This document shows positions 1-9,504 of a stretch of DNA of 64,000 bases, piece by piece (position 1 is the first letter of the stretch; each line of letters begins with the position of its first letter). The stretch covers positions 186,001 through 250,000 of the forward strand of contig NZ_JAVAMA010000001.1 in the NCBI RefSeq assembly GCF_030730875.1. Direction: 5' to 3'. The DNA comes from Sphingomonas sp. DG1-23 (lineage in GTDB: Bacteria > Pseudomonadota > Alphaproteobacteria > Sphingomonadales > Sphingomonadaceae). The translations under genes were made by a program, and so were the position numbers. The notes under the pieces were generated by a model. The model made no database searches. It saw nothing but the letters and a program-made list of their open reading frames with translations, and was not told the DNA's origin.

Positions 1-2
1 TG

Positions 3-887
3 AGCGCGACGGCAGGATTGCTGCTTACCGTCGCCGCGCTTGCGAGCCTGCTGGCGCTGGCATGGAACGGCGGCGGACCCGAGGACTACACGGCGTTGCT
101 GTGGATGATGCTCGGCTATGGCCTCTATCTCTTCGCCTTCGCCGCGCTGACACTCGCGGCCTCCGCTGCATTCGCCTCGGCGCGCACTGCTCTGGTGGTG
201 CTGCTCGGCTTCTGGGCCATGGCGACATTGTTCGTGCCGCGCGTGGCGCCTACGATTGCGGAGACGCTGGCACCTACCCTGTCCGGCCCGGCGTTCGAGG
301 CTGCGGTCACCCAAGAAGTGCGCGAAGGGCCGAGCGGCCATGATCCGCAGGATGCGCGTCTCGAGCGGCTCCGCCAGGCGACGACGCGACGCTATCGCGT
401 GACCCGGCTCGAGGATTTGCCGGTCGACTTCAACGGCATCGCCCTCTTTGCCGGCGAGCAGCTCTCCACCGCGATCTACCGCCGCCACTTCGCCGCGCTG
501 TACGACGGCTATGACCGACAGGCGGCGATCGAGCGCGGCTTCGCCCTTCTCTCGCCCTTCGAGGCGATCCGCCCCTGGTCGGCGGCGCTGGCGCAGAGCG
601 ACCAGCATGCACATCGCCGCTTCCTCGAACAGGCGGACGGCTTCCGCTACGATCTGGTCCAGACGCTCAACCGCGCGATCATCCATCGCCGGAAGGGCAC
701 GGAAGGACCGTACCTCGCCGATGTCGCGGCGATCACCCGCGAGGCGCGCTTCAGCCCCTCGCCACCCCGCCTGCGCGAGGCGCTGGGGCGCCACTGGCCC
801 GACCTCGCTTTGCTTGCATCCTGGGCCGGCGGCGCCACGCTGCTCGCATTCGCGGCCGCGAAGCGCCTTGCAAGGGCTGGCGCATGA
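3..887 (+). CDS. DUF3526-type ABC-2 transporter permease, 5' truncated by window edge
   Basis: This is the C-terminal 294 residues of an integral membrane subunit of an ABC exporter; the frame is open to the left edge, so the true start lies outside. Hydrophobic helices are visible near the visible N-terminus (about residues 6-20, 32-55 and 58-75), then a long extracytoplasmic loop rich in charged residues, then a last helix near the C-terminus. That layout matches the DUF3526 branch of ABC-2 permeases, whose large loop lies between the helices. It overlaps the next permease by 4 bp (ATGA), so the two are translationally coupled and probably form a heterodimer served by the ATPase downstream. 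Substrate cannot be read from the sequence. Confidence 0.85.
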   Translation, partial: SATAGLLLTVAALASLLALAWNGGGPEDYTALLWMMLGYGLYLFAFAALTLAASAAFASARTALVVLLGFWAMATLFVPRVAPTIAETLAPTLSGPAFEAAVTQEVREGPSGHDPQDARLERLRQATTRRYRVTRLEDLPVDFNGIALFAGEQLSTAIYRRHFAALYDGYDRQAAIERGFALLSPFEAIRPWSAALAQSDQHAHRRFLEQADGFRYDLVQTLNRAIIHRRKGTEGPYLADVAAITREARFSPSPPRLREALGRHWPDLALLASWAGGATLLAFAAAKRLARAGA

Positions 888-2278
888 CGGGGCGCTTCGA
901 ACGCGTCCGCCTCGAAGGCGTCCGCGCCTGGCGCGATCCGGTGATGCGAGTCATGCTGGTCCTGTTCGCGATCCTGGCGGGCTATACGGCACTGAGCGGC
1001 GCACGCTGGGCGGACGCGCGGCGGGACGCGGTGCAGCAAGCCGTGGCAGTAGCCGACGAGACGATGGCACAGCGGCGTAAGACGTTCGCCGAGATGGTCG
1101 CCAGGGGCGAGAAGCCCAATTTCGGGCTGATCTACGCGACCGCCCTGCCGTTCCACGCGGGCCTGCCCAATGCGCCGCTCGCGGCAGCGTCCGCGGGCCA
1201 GGCCGAGGGCTACCCCGCCGCAGCCAGCATCGCGCCCTTCCTCGATCCCTGGACGATCTTCGATCCTCACATGGCAGGGCTCGAAAGTCCGTCGGTACTC
1301 GCGGCAGGCCGCTTCGACCTCGCCTTCGTCATCGTCGTGCTGCTGCCGTTGCTGCTGATCGCCGCCACCTACGACTTCTGGTCGCGCGATGTCGAGAATG
1401 GCAGCGCGCGTTTCCAGCTCGCCCAGCCGGTTTCGCCCGCGAGCCTGATCCTGGTGCGGGTCGCGCTGCGTGGCGGTACCCTGCTCCTCGGCTCGACGCT
1501 GATCGCCTGCCTCGCATTGGCGATCGCCGGTGCGCGCAACCTTGGCGACCTTGCCGGCTTCGCCGCGATCGTCCTTGCCTATGGCCTGTTTTGGGTTGCG
1601 CTCGCCACGCTCGTCAATCTGTTCGTGCGCGCCTCCACCACCGCGGCATTGGCGGCGGGTACCGCCTGGCTGGCGATCGTCGTGCTGCTGCCGGGGGTCA
1701 TGGCCGCCGCCGCCGATCTTGCCGCCCCGCGCCCCTCGGCGCTGTCCTACACCAATGCCGTGCGTGCGGCAGGTCTCGAGGTCCGCGCCGATCATGCCGC
1801 GGCGGCGCGCGCGGCCGCCACGGCAGAACCTGGCAACAACTATCCGGCGTCGCTGTGGCACAGCCGCGCCGAGATCCAGGTTCGGGACGCTCGGCTGGGG
1901 CCCATTCACCGCATGCACGCCGAAGGTGCCGACAGGCATCGCCGCCTCGCCGAACGCCTGCGGTTCCTCTCGCCCGCAGTGATCGCCCAGGATGCGCTCG
2001 ACCGGCTCGCAGGGACCGATGCTGCGCGCGCGCTCGCATTCCAGCAACAGGCGCGCGCCTTCGCCGCGCGGGCGCGCAGGCTCGCCTTCGACTGGATGGA
2101 TCGCGGCCGGCTGATGACGCTCGCGGACTATGATCGGCCGCTGCTGCGTTTCGGCTTCGTCGAACCCTCGCGCATCGCGCCAATGGCTTCCGACCTGTTG
2201 GGGCTGCTGCTGTTCGCCGGTCTGTTGCTCCTGTTCGCCGTCCGCCGTCTCCGGGGCGGTCCGGCCAAGCTGCTCTGA
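884..2278 (+). CDS. DUF3526-type ABC-2 transporter permease
   Basis: Full-length 464-residue permease, the second membrane subunit of the exporter. One helix sits near residues 22-40, followed by a large soluble loop, then a cluster of helices about residues 145-290 (runs such as VIVVLLPLLLIAA), a second soluble region, and a final helix near residues 435-455. The start ATG overlaps the stop of the upstream permease as ATGA, which argues for coupled translation. Related pairs sit beside peptide or lipoprotein export ATPases and, in some bacteria, beside TonB receptors, but nothing here names a cargo. The assignment to the ABC-2/DUF3526 family is from topology and sequence character. Confidence 0.85.
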   Translation: MTGRFERVRLEGVRAWRDPVMRVMLVLFAILAGYTALSGARWADARRDAVQQAVAVADETMAQRRKTFAEMVARGEKPNFGLIYATALPFHAGLPNAPLAAASAGQAEGYPAAASIAPFLDPWTIFDPHMAGLESPSVLAAGRFDLAFVIVVLLPLLLIAATYDFWSRDVENGSARFQLAQPVSPASLILVRVALRGGTLLLGSTLIACLALAIAGARNLGDLAGFAAIVLAYGLFWVALATLVNLFVRASTTAALAAGTAWLAIVVLLPGVMAAAADLAAPRPSALSYTNAVRAAGLEVRADHAAAARAAATAEPGNNYPASLWHSRAEIQVRDARLGPIHRMHAEGADRHRRLAERLRFLSPAVIAQDALDRLAGTDAARALAFQQQARAFAARARRLAFDWMDRGRLMTLADYDRPLLRFGFVEPSRIAPMASDLLGLLLFAGLLLLFAVRRLRGGPAKLL

Positions 2279-2282
2279 GGAT

Positions 2283-2996
2283 ATGTCATCGATGCTCGAA
2301 GCCGTCGCGCTCACCAAGGATTTCGGCAGCCACCGCGCGCTCGACGCGCTCGACCTTCGCGTTGAGGCGGGAGAGATCGTCTGCCTGCTCGGCGCCAACG
2401 GCGCGGGCAAGACGACGACGGTCAACCTGTTTCTCGGTTTTCTCGAGCCGAGCGCCGGCGAGGCACGCGTTGATGGCGTGGACGTGCGCAGCGATCCCGT
2501 CGGCACCAAGCGAAAGCTTCTCTATGTGCCCGAGCAGATCGCACTCTTCGGCGAGCTGACCGGCCTCGAGAACCTCGCCTATTTCGCAGCTCTCTCGGGT
2601 ATCGGCGACCGGTCGCCTGCCATTCTGCGCCGGTGCCTCGCGCAAGCCGGACTGGCGGCCGCGGCAATGGATCGCAGGGCAGCGGGCTATTCGAAGGGCA
2701 TGCGGCAGAAAGTCGGCATCGCGCTGGCGATCGCGAAGGAGGCGCGCGCCCTGCTGCTCGACGAGCCGACCTCAGGTCTCGACCCTCAGGCATCGGCCGA
2801 ATTTCACGCGCTGGTGGTCCGGCAACGCGACGCCGGCGCTGCCGTCCTGATGGTCACGCACGACCTCTTCCGCGCCCGCGAAGTGGGCACCCGAATTGGA
2901 TTGATGCGAGAGGGACGACTGCGACGCATGATCGACGCGGCAGACATCACTGCAACAGAACTGGAAGACCTCTATCTCGAAGAAATGGGACGATAG
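2283..2996 (+). CDS. ABC transporter ATP-binding protein
   Basis: A 237-residue nucleotide-binding subunit that powers the two permeases upstream. It carries a Walker A motif (GANGAGKTTT), a signature segment (YSKGMRQK), a Walker B with catalytic Glu (ALLLDEPTSGLD) and an H-loop (VTHD). I chose the ATG at 2283 because AGGA lies just before it at 2278-2281, overlapping the stop of the previous gene; the reading frame stays open further upstream, but that would overlap the permease by about 150 bp. Length is typical for a single-domain ABC-2 ATPase. It ends the rightward operon and faces the leftward efflux genes. Confidence 0.93.
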   Translation: MSSMLEAVALTKDFGSHRALDALDLRVEAGEIVCLLGANGAGKTTTVNLFLGFLEPSAGEARVDGVDVRSDPVGTKRKLLYVPEQIALFGELTGLENLAYFAALSGIGDRSPAILRRCLAQAGLAAAAMDRRAAGYSKGMRQKVGIALAIAKEARALLLDEPTSGLDPQASAEFHALVVRQRDAGAAVLMVTHDLFRAREVGTRIGLMREGRLRRMIDAADITATELEDLYLEEMGR

Positions 2997-3197
2997 GACC
3001 AAGCACTCTAGCGCTCCGGGCGACGACCTGAAAAGGATGTGCGAATCGCCCTGGCTGCTTCCCGAACGCGGACGTCCAATCAAAGCTAGTCACGCCAGCT
3101 GCGCTCCCCATCGCGGACATTCCATAACTGACAAATTTTCTGCTTATCGCCGGCAATGGCTTGCCCGCAGACTGACGTCCCGTCCGGCCGGCGCTTG

Positions 3198-4619
3198 TCA
3201 CGGAGTGTCGTCGACGGCCTCCCATCCTCCTCCCAGCGCCTTGTACAATGAGGCGATCTGCTGCAGCTCGAATGCGCGCGACTGGATGCTGAGCCGGTCG
3301 ACAATGCTGAAAGCGGACTGCGTCTGCAACAGGATCGAAAGGTCGTCCTCGCCCGCCTCGTAACGCAGCCGCGCGATCCGCACCGCTTCCTCTGCGGCCG
3401 CACGCGCCTGACCCCGCTCCGCGCGGGTACGTCCGGCCGAGGCATGCCGATTGATCGCGGTTTCGCTGTCGGACAGCGCGGCGAGCACGCTGCGCTCATA
3501 GCGCACCATCGCCGCATCGGCGCGGGCGTTCGCCGCGCGGATCTGCGCGCGAATGCGCCCGCCGGAGAAAATCGGCCAGCGCAAAGACGGTCCGACCGAG
3601 AACCGCAGGCTGGTACCCGAGGCGAGATCGCCCGGCTCGCGTGCCTGCAGGCCGATTCCGCCCAACAGCGATAAACGCGGGAACAGTTCCGCGGTGGCAA
3701 CGCCCACTTCCGCAGTCGACGCCGCGAGGTCGCGCTCCGCCTGCCGGATATCGGGCCGCCGGCGCAGCAGATCGGATCGAAGCCCCGCCTGCACCGCGAC
3801 GTCGCTCGCAGGCAGTGCGCCCGGCGTGCGCAGGCGGTCATACAGGGCCTCGGGCGGCTGACCGAGCAGCAAAGCGATGCGGAAGGCCGCAGCGGCGGCG
3901 TCGCTCTCATACCCCGGGATAGCCGCTGCGGTGCTGCGCGCCTGCGTCTCGGCGCGGACCAGATCGAAGCGCGAGGCGAGCCCCACGCCGAGCCGATCGG
4001 CGACGAGCTGCGCGATCGACTGCTGCGCGCGCGCATCGGCGACGGCGTTCGCCTGCAGGCTCTGCGCGGCGCGCAGGTCGATATAGGCACGTACGACCTC
4101 TGCGATAACCTGCAAGATGACCGCCCGCCGCGCCTCTTCCGCCGCCTGCGCGCGCGCCTCGGCGCTCTCGATCGCGCGGCGCGTGCCGCCCCAGAGATCG
4201 ATCTCCCACGAAGCGTCGAACGCGAGATCGTAGATGGTGAGATCGGGTCCTAGTCCCGGTACCTTGCCGACCGGGAGCGAACCGTTCTCGCTCAACCGGC
4301 TCTGCGTCGCCGCCGCCGACGCGCCGACCTGCGGTGACGACCGCCCGCGAACCGCATCGCGATTGGCGCGCGCCTCTCGCAACCGGGCCTGCGCTTCCGC
4401 AAGATCCTTGTTGCCGGCGATGGCGGTTTCGACCAGCGCACCCAGCATCGGATCCTCGAACCGGGTCCACCAGGCGGCATCGACCGCGCCGGGCGCCACC
4501 GGGGAGAGCCAGGCCACATCGACGGTCGTCACGGGAGGCCGGTAATCGGGCCCGACCGTGCAGGCTGCGACGCAGAGCGCGAGCGCCGGAGCGGCGAGAC
4601 CTCGACCCTTGCCGGTCAC
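3198..4619 (-). CDS. NodT-family outer-membrane efflux lipoprotein
   Basis: A 473-residue outer-membrane channel subunit of a tripartite efflux pump (TolC/OprM/NodT class). The start is a GTG overlapping the MFS stop as GTGA; a lipobox (LCVAAC, Cys20) follows and then the family hallmark CTVGPDYRPP. Two copies of the long helical OEP repeat follow, with conserved segments such as ASWEIDLWGG and RRPDIRQAERDLAA. The reading frame stays open far upstream through the MFS gene, but the lipoprotein signal and the overlap fix the start. It is last in the leftward run and completes the pump begun by the HlyD and MFS subunits. Confidence 0.93.
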   Translation of the reverse strand: MTGKGRGLAAPALALCVAACTVGPDYRPPVTTVDVAWLSPVAPGAVDAAWWTRFEDPMLGALVETAIAGNKDLAEAQARLREARANRDAVRGRSSPQVGASAAATQSRLSENGSLPVGKVPGLGPDLTIYDLAFDASWEIDLWGGTRRAIESAEARAQAAEEARRAVILQVIAEVVRAYIDLRAAQSLQANAVADARAQQSIAQLVADRLGVGLASRFDLVRAETQARSTAAAIPGYESDAAAAAFRIALLLGQPPEALYDRLRTPGALPASDVAVQAGLRSDLLRRRPDIRQAERDLAASTAEVGVATAELFPRLSLLGGIGLQAREPGDLASGTSLRFSVGPSLRWPIFSGGRIRAQIRAANARADAAMVRYERSVLAALSDSETAINRHASAGRTRAERGQARAAAEEAVRIARLRYEAGEDDLSILLQTQSAFSIVDRLSIQSRAFELQQIASLYKALGGGWEAVDDTP

Positions 4620-6223
4620 GACGCAGCCTCCGCCAATTTCGCCGCGCGCGCCTTGGCCGTGCGGGCCAGCGCGATCTTGACGGCGATTACGACCGGTGCG
4701 GCGAACACGAAGAGCAGCGCGACACGGGCGAACGCAGTGTCGAAAGCAATGACGATCGCCTGCCCGCCGATCGCGCGGCCGAGCATCGCAGTCGCGACTC
4801 TTGCTGCCGCCCCCGTCTCCATCCCGCGATTGACGAGCAGCGACGTCATCGTCCCTAGCCGCTCGGCCAGCGCCGGCGTTCCGGGGGCAAGCGCCGCCGC
4901 GAGCACACTCTGGTTCGCGACGATCTGATGATCGATGCCGGTCTGCAGCCAGGCGACGCCGATCAGCCCGCCGAGCTGACGCCCGATGCTGAAGATCGCG
5001 ATGCCCGAGGCGAGAGTCGCCGGCGCGAGCCGCCCGAAGGCGATCAGCGTGATCGACAGGAAGAGGAAGCCGAGGCCGAGGCCGCGCAACAGGACCGCGG
5101 GCAGCATGTCGTGCGCGCCGCTCCCGGCGTTCGAACCCGACAACATCCACATCGCGACCATGATCAGCCCGATGCCGAACGGGACGGTCGCGATCGGCGG
5201 GATCCCGCGCGCCTGCATCAGCCACGCCGCCAGCAGCAACGCCGCCACGAACAGTGCGCCGCTCGGCAGCAGGAGCAGGCCGGCGTCGGTGGGCGTGAAG
5301 CCGAGCGCGGCGACGGCGAAGCCGGGAATGAGCCAGGCGCTGCCGAACAGCGCCGCACCGGCCACGAAGCTGACGACGAAGGCAAAGGCGAAGTCGCCGA
5401 CCCTGAAAACGCTCAGGTCGAGCAGCGCGCAACTGCCTGCCCGGCGTTGCCGGAGCACGAACAGCAACAGGCTCGCCCCGGCGATCACGCTCAGCCAGAC
5501 GATCCGGTGCGTCTCGAACCAGTCCCAGCGGCTGCCCTGGCTCAGCAGCCAGCTGGTGCCGAACATCGCCACGCCGAACAGCGCGAGCCCCGGCCAGTCC
5601 GGCGTCCGCCGTTCCGGCGACGGCGCCGGGAGCGCGAACCCGTCGACGAGGACGAGCCCCGCAGCAGCAAGCGCGAGGGGGAGGACGCAGAAGAATATCC
5701 ACGCCCAGGATTCAGTATCGATCAGCCAGCCCTGCAGCGCCGGGGCGAGGGTCGCCGGAGCGACGACGGCTCCCATCGCGAAGATCGCCTGCAGCATCGG
5801 CTGGCGGGACGCGGGCCAGCCCCAGAACAGCATCGCCTGACCGCAGACGAGCAAAACCGCGCCGCTGAGCCCCTGTACCGCGCGCAGCAGGATCAGCAGA
5901 TCGAGCCGGATCGTGATCGCGGCGAGGCCGCAGGCAGCGCCCATCGCCAGCACTGCCCAAAGCAACAGGGTCCGCGGCTCGACGCGCGCGACCAGCCATG
6001 GCGCAAGCCCCAGGCCGGTCAGCTTCGCGCCGACATAGCTCACGTCCAGCCACGCGAATTCGTCGGGCGTGGCGTGGATGTCGCCGATGATGTCGGCTCG
6101 CCCGAGCGACAATGCGGTCCCGGCGATCGCTTCGGTCAGGCTCGCCAGCACGATACCGCCGACCAGAAGCCAGCCGGATGCGCTCGCGCCGCGCTCCGCC
6201 GGGGCGGTAATCGCGGTGGTCAC
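4616..6223 (-). CDS. DHA2-type MFS drug exporter (EmrB-like)
   Basis: A 535-residue inner-membrane drug:proton antiporter with about 14 predicted helices, the length and topology of the DHA2/EmrB family. It begins with GTG, overlapping the HlyD stop as GTGA, and ends overlapping the NodT start, so HlyD-MFS-NodT form one coupled trio that would span both membranes. Motif-like segments include the helix 4 region RAVQGLSGAVLL. Substrate range is unknown; EmrAB-type pumps usually export hydrophobic toxicants and uncouplers, which suits the GST, AhpD-like and NmrA-like genes upstream. Confidence 0.92.
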   Translation of the reverse strand: MTTAITAPAERGASASGWLLVGGIVLASLTEAIAGTALSLGRADIIGDIHATPDEFAWLDVSYVGAKLTGLGLAPWLVARVEPRTLLLWAVLAMGAACGLAAITIRLDLLILLRAVQGLSGAVLLVCGQAMLFWGWPASRQPMLQAIFAMGAVVAPATLAPALQGWLIDTESWAWIFFCVLPLALAAAGLVLVDGFALPAPSPERRTPDWPGLALFGVAMFGTSWLLSQGSRWDWFETHRIVWLSVIAGASLLLFVLRQRRAGSCALLDLSVFRVGDFAFAFVVSFVAGAALFGSAWLIPGFAVAALGFTPTDAGLLLLPSGALFVAALLLAAWLMQARGIPPIATVPFGIGLIMVAMWMLSGSNAGSGAHDMLPAVLLRGLGLGFLFLSITLIAFGRLAPATLASGIAIFSIGRQLGGLIGVAWLQTGIDHQIVANQSVLAAALAPGTPALAERLGTMTSLLVNRGMETGAAARVATAMLGRAIGGQAIVIAFDTAFARVALLFVFAAPVVIAVKIALARTAKARAAKLAEAAS

Positions 6224-7248
6224 GATGCGCCTTCGACGTCGACCCGGGCGGAGAGGCCCGGCACGAGCCGTCCGTTCAGCGGGTTGCTCCGCAGCCGGAT
6301 CTTGACGGGCACACGCTGCACCACGCGCACGAAATTGCCCGTCGCATTGTCGGCGGGGATCAGGCTGAACGTGGCGCCGCTGCCGGGCGCGAAACTGTCG
6401 ACGACGCCGTAGAGCGCGACGTCGGGATAGCCGTCCACGGTGATCCGCGCGCGCTGTCCAGGCCGGATCCGCCCGAGCTGGGTTTCCTTGAAATTGGCGA
6501 CGACGAACAGATCGGCGACCGGCACGATGTCGAGCAGCGACGCGCCCGGCGCCACGAGCCGGCCGACGCGGACCTGGCGATTGCCCACAACGCCCGCGAT
6601 GGGCGCGCGGACGATCGTATTGTCGAGATCGATCCGCGCGAGATCGCGCGCGGCTTCGGCCTGCGCCACCGCCGCGACCGCCGCCTGGCGCTGCGTGGTC
6701 AGAAGCGCGATTCGTTGCTGTTGCGCTTCGACCGAAGCGGCGGACACCGCGGTTCCCGCCTCGGCGCGGAGCCTGCCGGCATCGCTCTCGTCGACCTGTG
6801 CGCGGCTGACCGCGCCGCGCTCGACCAGCTCGCGCCTGCGCTCACTGGTCTTGCGGCTGAGGTTCAGGTCGGCGAACGCCGCACGCCGCTGGGCTTCCGC
6901 CTGGCGCACCAGCGTGTGCTGCAGCCGGATGTCCTCGGCGCTGTTGGCGAGGCGGGCCCGCGCCGCCGCCACCGCCGCCTCCGCCTGCGCCAGCCTCGCG
7001 CGATAGTCGCGGTCGTCGACGCGGAACAAGACGTCGCCGGCGCGCACCGCCTGATTGTCGCGCACGGCGACCGAGATCACATATCCGCCGACCTTGGGCG
7101 CAAGCGATGTGACGTCGCCGCGGACATAGGCATTGTCGGTCGAAGCCGACGCTCCCGAACGCGCCCATGCCCAACCCGCCATCAGCACTGCCAATGCCGC
7201 GACGCAGAGCAGCGCGCCGATGATCCTCTTCCTGCTGGCGCTCTTCAT
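6220..7248 (-). CDS. HlyD-family membrane-fusion protein (EmrA-like)
   Basis: A 342-residue periplasmic adaptor with one N-terminal transmembrane helix (residues about 9-26), a biotinyl-lipoyl-like half (DNAYVRGDVTSLAPKVGGYV), an alpha-hairpin rich in Ala, Arg and Gln, then the second lipoyl half (IVRAPIAGVVGNRQVRVG) and beta-barrel. I start it at the ATG at 7248 because an AGGAGG Shine-Dalgarno lies about 5 nt upstream; a TTG seven codons earlier lies outside this signal. It couples the MFS pump to the NodT channel and overlaps the MFS start by 4 bp. Confidence 0.93.
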   Translation of the reverse strand: MKSASRKRIIGALLCVAALAVLMAGWAWARSGASASTDNAYVRGDVTSLAPKVGGYVISVAVRDNQAVRAGDVLFRVDDRDYRARLAQAEAAVAAARARLANSAEDIRLQHTLVRQAEAQRRAAFADLNLSRKTSERRRELVERGAVSRAQVDESDAGRLRAEAGTAVSAASVEAQQQRIALLTTQRQAAVAAVAQAEAARDLARIDLDNTIVRAPIAGVVGNRQVRVGRLVAPGASLLDIVPVADLFVVANFKETQLGRIRPGQRARITVDGYPDVALYGVVDSFAPGSGATFSLIPADNATGNFVRVVQRVPVKIRLRSNPLNGRLVPGLSARVDVEGAS

Positions 7249-7276
7249 GTCCGCCTCCTGTTGGCTCAACGCGGCG

Positions 7277-8059
7277 TCATTCAGCCGACGCCGCTTCCTC
7301 GATCAGCGCGGCGACCTGCTCGGGATGCGAGAGCATCAGCGCATGCGAGGCGCCCTCGACGACGACGGTCTTCCGCGCCCGGGCGCGCTCGGCCATGAAC
7401 TTCATCACCGCGGCAGGAATGTTTCGGTCCGCGGACCCGTAGATCACCCATGACGGCAGCTTCTTCCACGCCGCGGCGCCCGAAGGCTCGGCGAGCGCGG
7501 ATGCGGCGACCGGCCGCTGGGTCGCCGCCATCTCGGCGGCCTGCCGCGCCGGCAGGTCCGCGGCGAACTGGGCGTGGAACCTGTCGGGCCGGATGTAGAG
7601 ATCCTGCTTGCCGTCGGGCAGCGTCACGGTCGTGAGCGTCTCCCCGAGCGTGCTTCCCGGGAATTTGGCGGAAAGGCCGAGGCTGGACTCGCCAGTTTCC
7701 GGAACGAAACCGGCGACATAGACCAGCGCCTTGATATTGGTGTCGCCGCTCGCCGCCTCGGTGATCACCGGCCCGCCATAGGAATGGCCGACGAGCACCA
7801 CCGGACCGCCGACGGAGCGGACGACCGCCGCGACGCTCGCCGCATCGCCCGCGACGCTGCGCAGCGGATTGGCGGCGGCGATCACCTTGTAGCCGTCGCG
7901 GGCGAGCGCCGCGATGACCGGTTGCCAGCTCGACGATTCGGCGAAGGCGCCGTGGACCAGCACGATCGTCGGCTTCGTGTCGTCGGCGGGCTGTGCGGTC
8001 GCGCCCGGGCACGGGGCGAGCGCTGCAGCAAAGACAAGGGCTAGAGCTGGAATGCGCAT
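7277..8059 (-). CDS. Secreted alpha/beta hydrolase
   Basis: A 260-residue alpha/beta-hydrolase with a signal peptide (MRIPALALVFAAALAP, likely cut near TAQP). The oxyanion strand VLVHGAF, the nucleophile elbow VGHSYGG (Ser93) and a C-terminal His in GASHALMLSHP are all present. The fold resembles the small esterase/EstC and salicylate-esterase-like group. The ATG at 8059 is chosen because GGAGGAA sits directly upstream; a start four codons earlier would place that Shine-Dalgarno inside the gene. It lies 28 nt upstream of the efflux trio and 42 nt downstream of an NmrA-like gene, so it is probably co-transcribed. Substrate is unknown. Confidence 0.88.
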   Translation of the reverse strand: MRIPALALVFAAALAPCPGATAQPADDTKPTIVLVHGAFAESSSWQPVIAALARDGYKVIAAANPLRSVAGDAASVAAVVRSVGGPVVLVGHSYGGPVITEAASGDTNIKALVYVAGFVPETGESSLGLSAKFPGSTLGETLTTVTLPDGKQDLYIRPDRFHAQFAADLPARQAAEMAATQRPVAASALAEPSGAAAWKKLPSWVIYGSADRNIPAAVMKFMAERARARKTVVVEGASHALMLSHPEQVAALIEEAASAE

Positions 8060-8101
8060 TTCTTCCTCCATTCGATCGTGTTGGTGCGGGCCCGGCAGGG
8101 A

Positions 8102-8878
8102 TCAGCCCGCGCGGGCCGCGGCCCGGCCGGCGGGCTGCAGGCTGTCACGCAGCCAGTCGTCGAACCGTTGCGCGGCGATGCGGGCATCGGGTCCGGGAAG
8201 CAGCGAGCGCTCCTCGAGCTCGAGGCCGAAATAGCGGGCATGGACGTCCGCCACGACGCGGCGCCCGTCCTCGTGCGCAGTCGCGATCTCGGTCGCAATC
8301 TGATCGAGACGGAATTGCTCGGGCCCCGCGATCTCGATCGCGGCGTTGAACGGATCGCTGAACACGACGTCCGCCAGCATATCGGCGACGTCCTCGCCCG
8401 CGATCGGCTGCGCCAGCGCCGGCGATATCGGAATGTCCCGCGCCGTCCCTTCCTGGACCACGTCGCTGATGAATTCGAAGAACTGCGTCGAACGCAGGAT
8501 CGTAAAGGGTATTCCGGAGCCCCGGACGATATCTTCCTGCAGCTGTTTGGCGCGGAAATATTCGCCGGCGAGCAGGCGATCGACGCCGACGATCGAGAGC
8601 GCGATATGGTGCCGTACCCCGGCCGCGCGGCCCACCGCGGCGAGGTTGCGCCCGGCAGCCTCGAAGAAGCGGAGCGCCGCGGGACCTTCGAGCGAGGGGG
8701 AATTCGAAACGTCGACGACGATCTCGGCTTCCGCCAGCGCTTCGGCGAGCCCCTGACCGGTCACCGCATCGACCCCGTAGCTCGGCGACGCCTCGAAGAC
8801 GCGGCAATCCTCCTGGCGCAGGTTCCTGACCAGCCTCTCGCCGATGCGGCCGCTGCCGCCGATGACCACGATCTTCAT
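8102..8878 (-). CDS. NmrA-like NAD(P)-binding protein, paralog 1
   Basis: A 258-residue atypical short-chain dehydrogenase of the NmrA/NAD(P)H-binding type. The glycine-rich loop VVIGGSGRIG opens the protein, and VDVSNSPSLEG, GVRHHIALSIVG and EYFRAKQLQE follow. These proteins bind NAD(P)H and act as quinone reductases, epimerase-like enzymes or redox sensors; which applies here is not visible. The start overlaps the GST stop by 4 bp (ATGA). It is one of three paralogs in the same operon, with the others at 11240 and 12036, all sharing the opening residues MKIVVIGG. Confidence 0.9.
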   Translation of the reverse strand: MKIVVIGGSGRIGERLVRNLRQEDCRVFEASPSYGVDAVTGQGLAEALAEAEIVVDVSNSPSLEGPAALRFFEAAGRNLAAVGRAAGVRHHIALSIVGVDRLLAGEYFRAKQLQEDIVRGSGIPFTILRSTQFFEFISDVVQEGTARDIPISPALAQPIAGEDVADMLADVVFSDPFNAAIEIAGPEQFRLDQIATEIATAHEDGRRVVADVHARYFGLELEERSLLPGPDARIAAQRFDDWLRDSLQPAGRAAARAG

Positions 8879-9504
8879 ATCAGCACCTCGATCGACGAGA
8901 CGTCGAGCGAAGGCGGCGGATCGAACAGCCCCTCCTCGATCAGTGCCTGGCGGACGGCGGGACGTTCGAGGACGCGGGCGAAATAGCCGAGCATCTCAGG
9001 GGCCATGCGCACGCCGAAGGCATGCGCCCAGCGCAGCATCACGAAGAGATAGGCGTCGGCCACGGTGAAGCGCGGCCCGAACAGATAGAGCTCGTTGACA
9101 TGTTCGGAGACCAGCTCGAGCCGGCGCGCCACCGCTTCGGCGGCCTCGGCCTTGGCGTCGTCGCTGTCCGAATGCCAGAGCGGCTTGAACGCGACGTGCA
9201 GCTCGGTCGAGAGCCACGACAGCATCTCGATCAGCCGGGTGCGGCCGAGCGGGCCGCCGGGCGCGAGCTCGGGGTGACGATCGGCGATGAACTCGAGGAT
9301 CGCGGTGTTCTCGGTGACGGCGTTGCCGTCGTCGAGCACCAGCATGGGCACATAACCCTTCGGGTTGATCGCGGTATAGTCGTAGCCGCGCTCGGTGAAC
9401 TTGGTCTTGATGTCGACCCGCTCGAACTCGGCGGGAAAGGCGGCTTCGTGGAGCGAGATGCGGCCCGAAAGGCTGCAGGCGCCGGGTGCGTAATAGAGCT
9501 TCAT
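8875..9504 (-). CDS. Glutathione S-transferase
   Basis: A 209-residue GST. The thioredoxin-like N-terminal domain opens with MKLYYAPGACSLSG, where Cys10 fits the beta-class pattern, and contains the cis-proline strand (KGYVPMLVL) and the glutathione-binding ENTAILEFI. The all-alpha C-terminal domain includes FGPRFTVADAYLF, the conserved N-capping box and aspartate. It conjugates or reduces electrophiles with glutathione in the cytosol. The gene overlaps both neighbours by 4 bp (histidine kinase before, NmrA paralog after). This tight coupling suggests matched expression with the sensor kinase. Confidence 0.93.
   Translation of the reverse strand: MKLYYAPGACSLSGRISLHEAAFPAEFERVDIKTKFTERGYDYTAINPKGYVPMLVLDDGNAVTENTAILEFIADRHPELAPGGPLGRTRLIEMLSWLSTELHVAFKPLWHSDSDDAKAEAAEAVARRLELVSEHVNELYLFGPRFTVADAYLFVMLRWAHAFGVRMAPEMLGYFARVLERPAVRQALIEEGLFDPPPSLDVSSIEVLI

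Noticed and set aside
4620..5702. N-terminal extension of the NodT-family protein through the MFS gene
   Set aside because: The lipobox and the GTGA overlap place the real start at 4619; the extension is arginine-rich frame noise.
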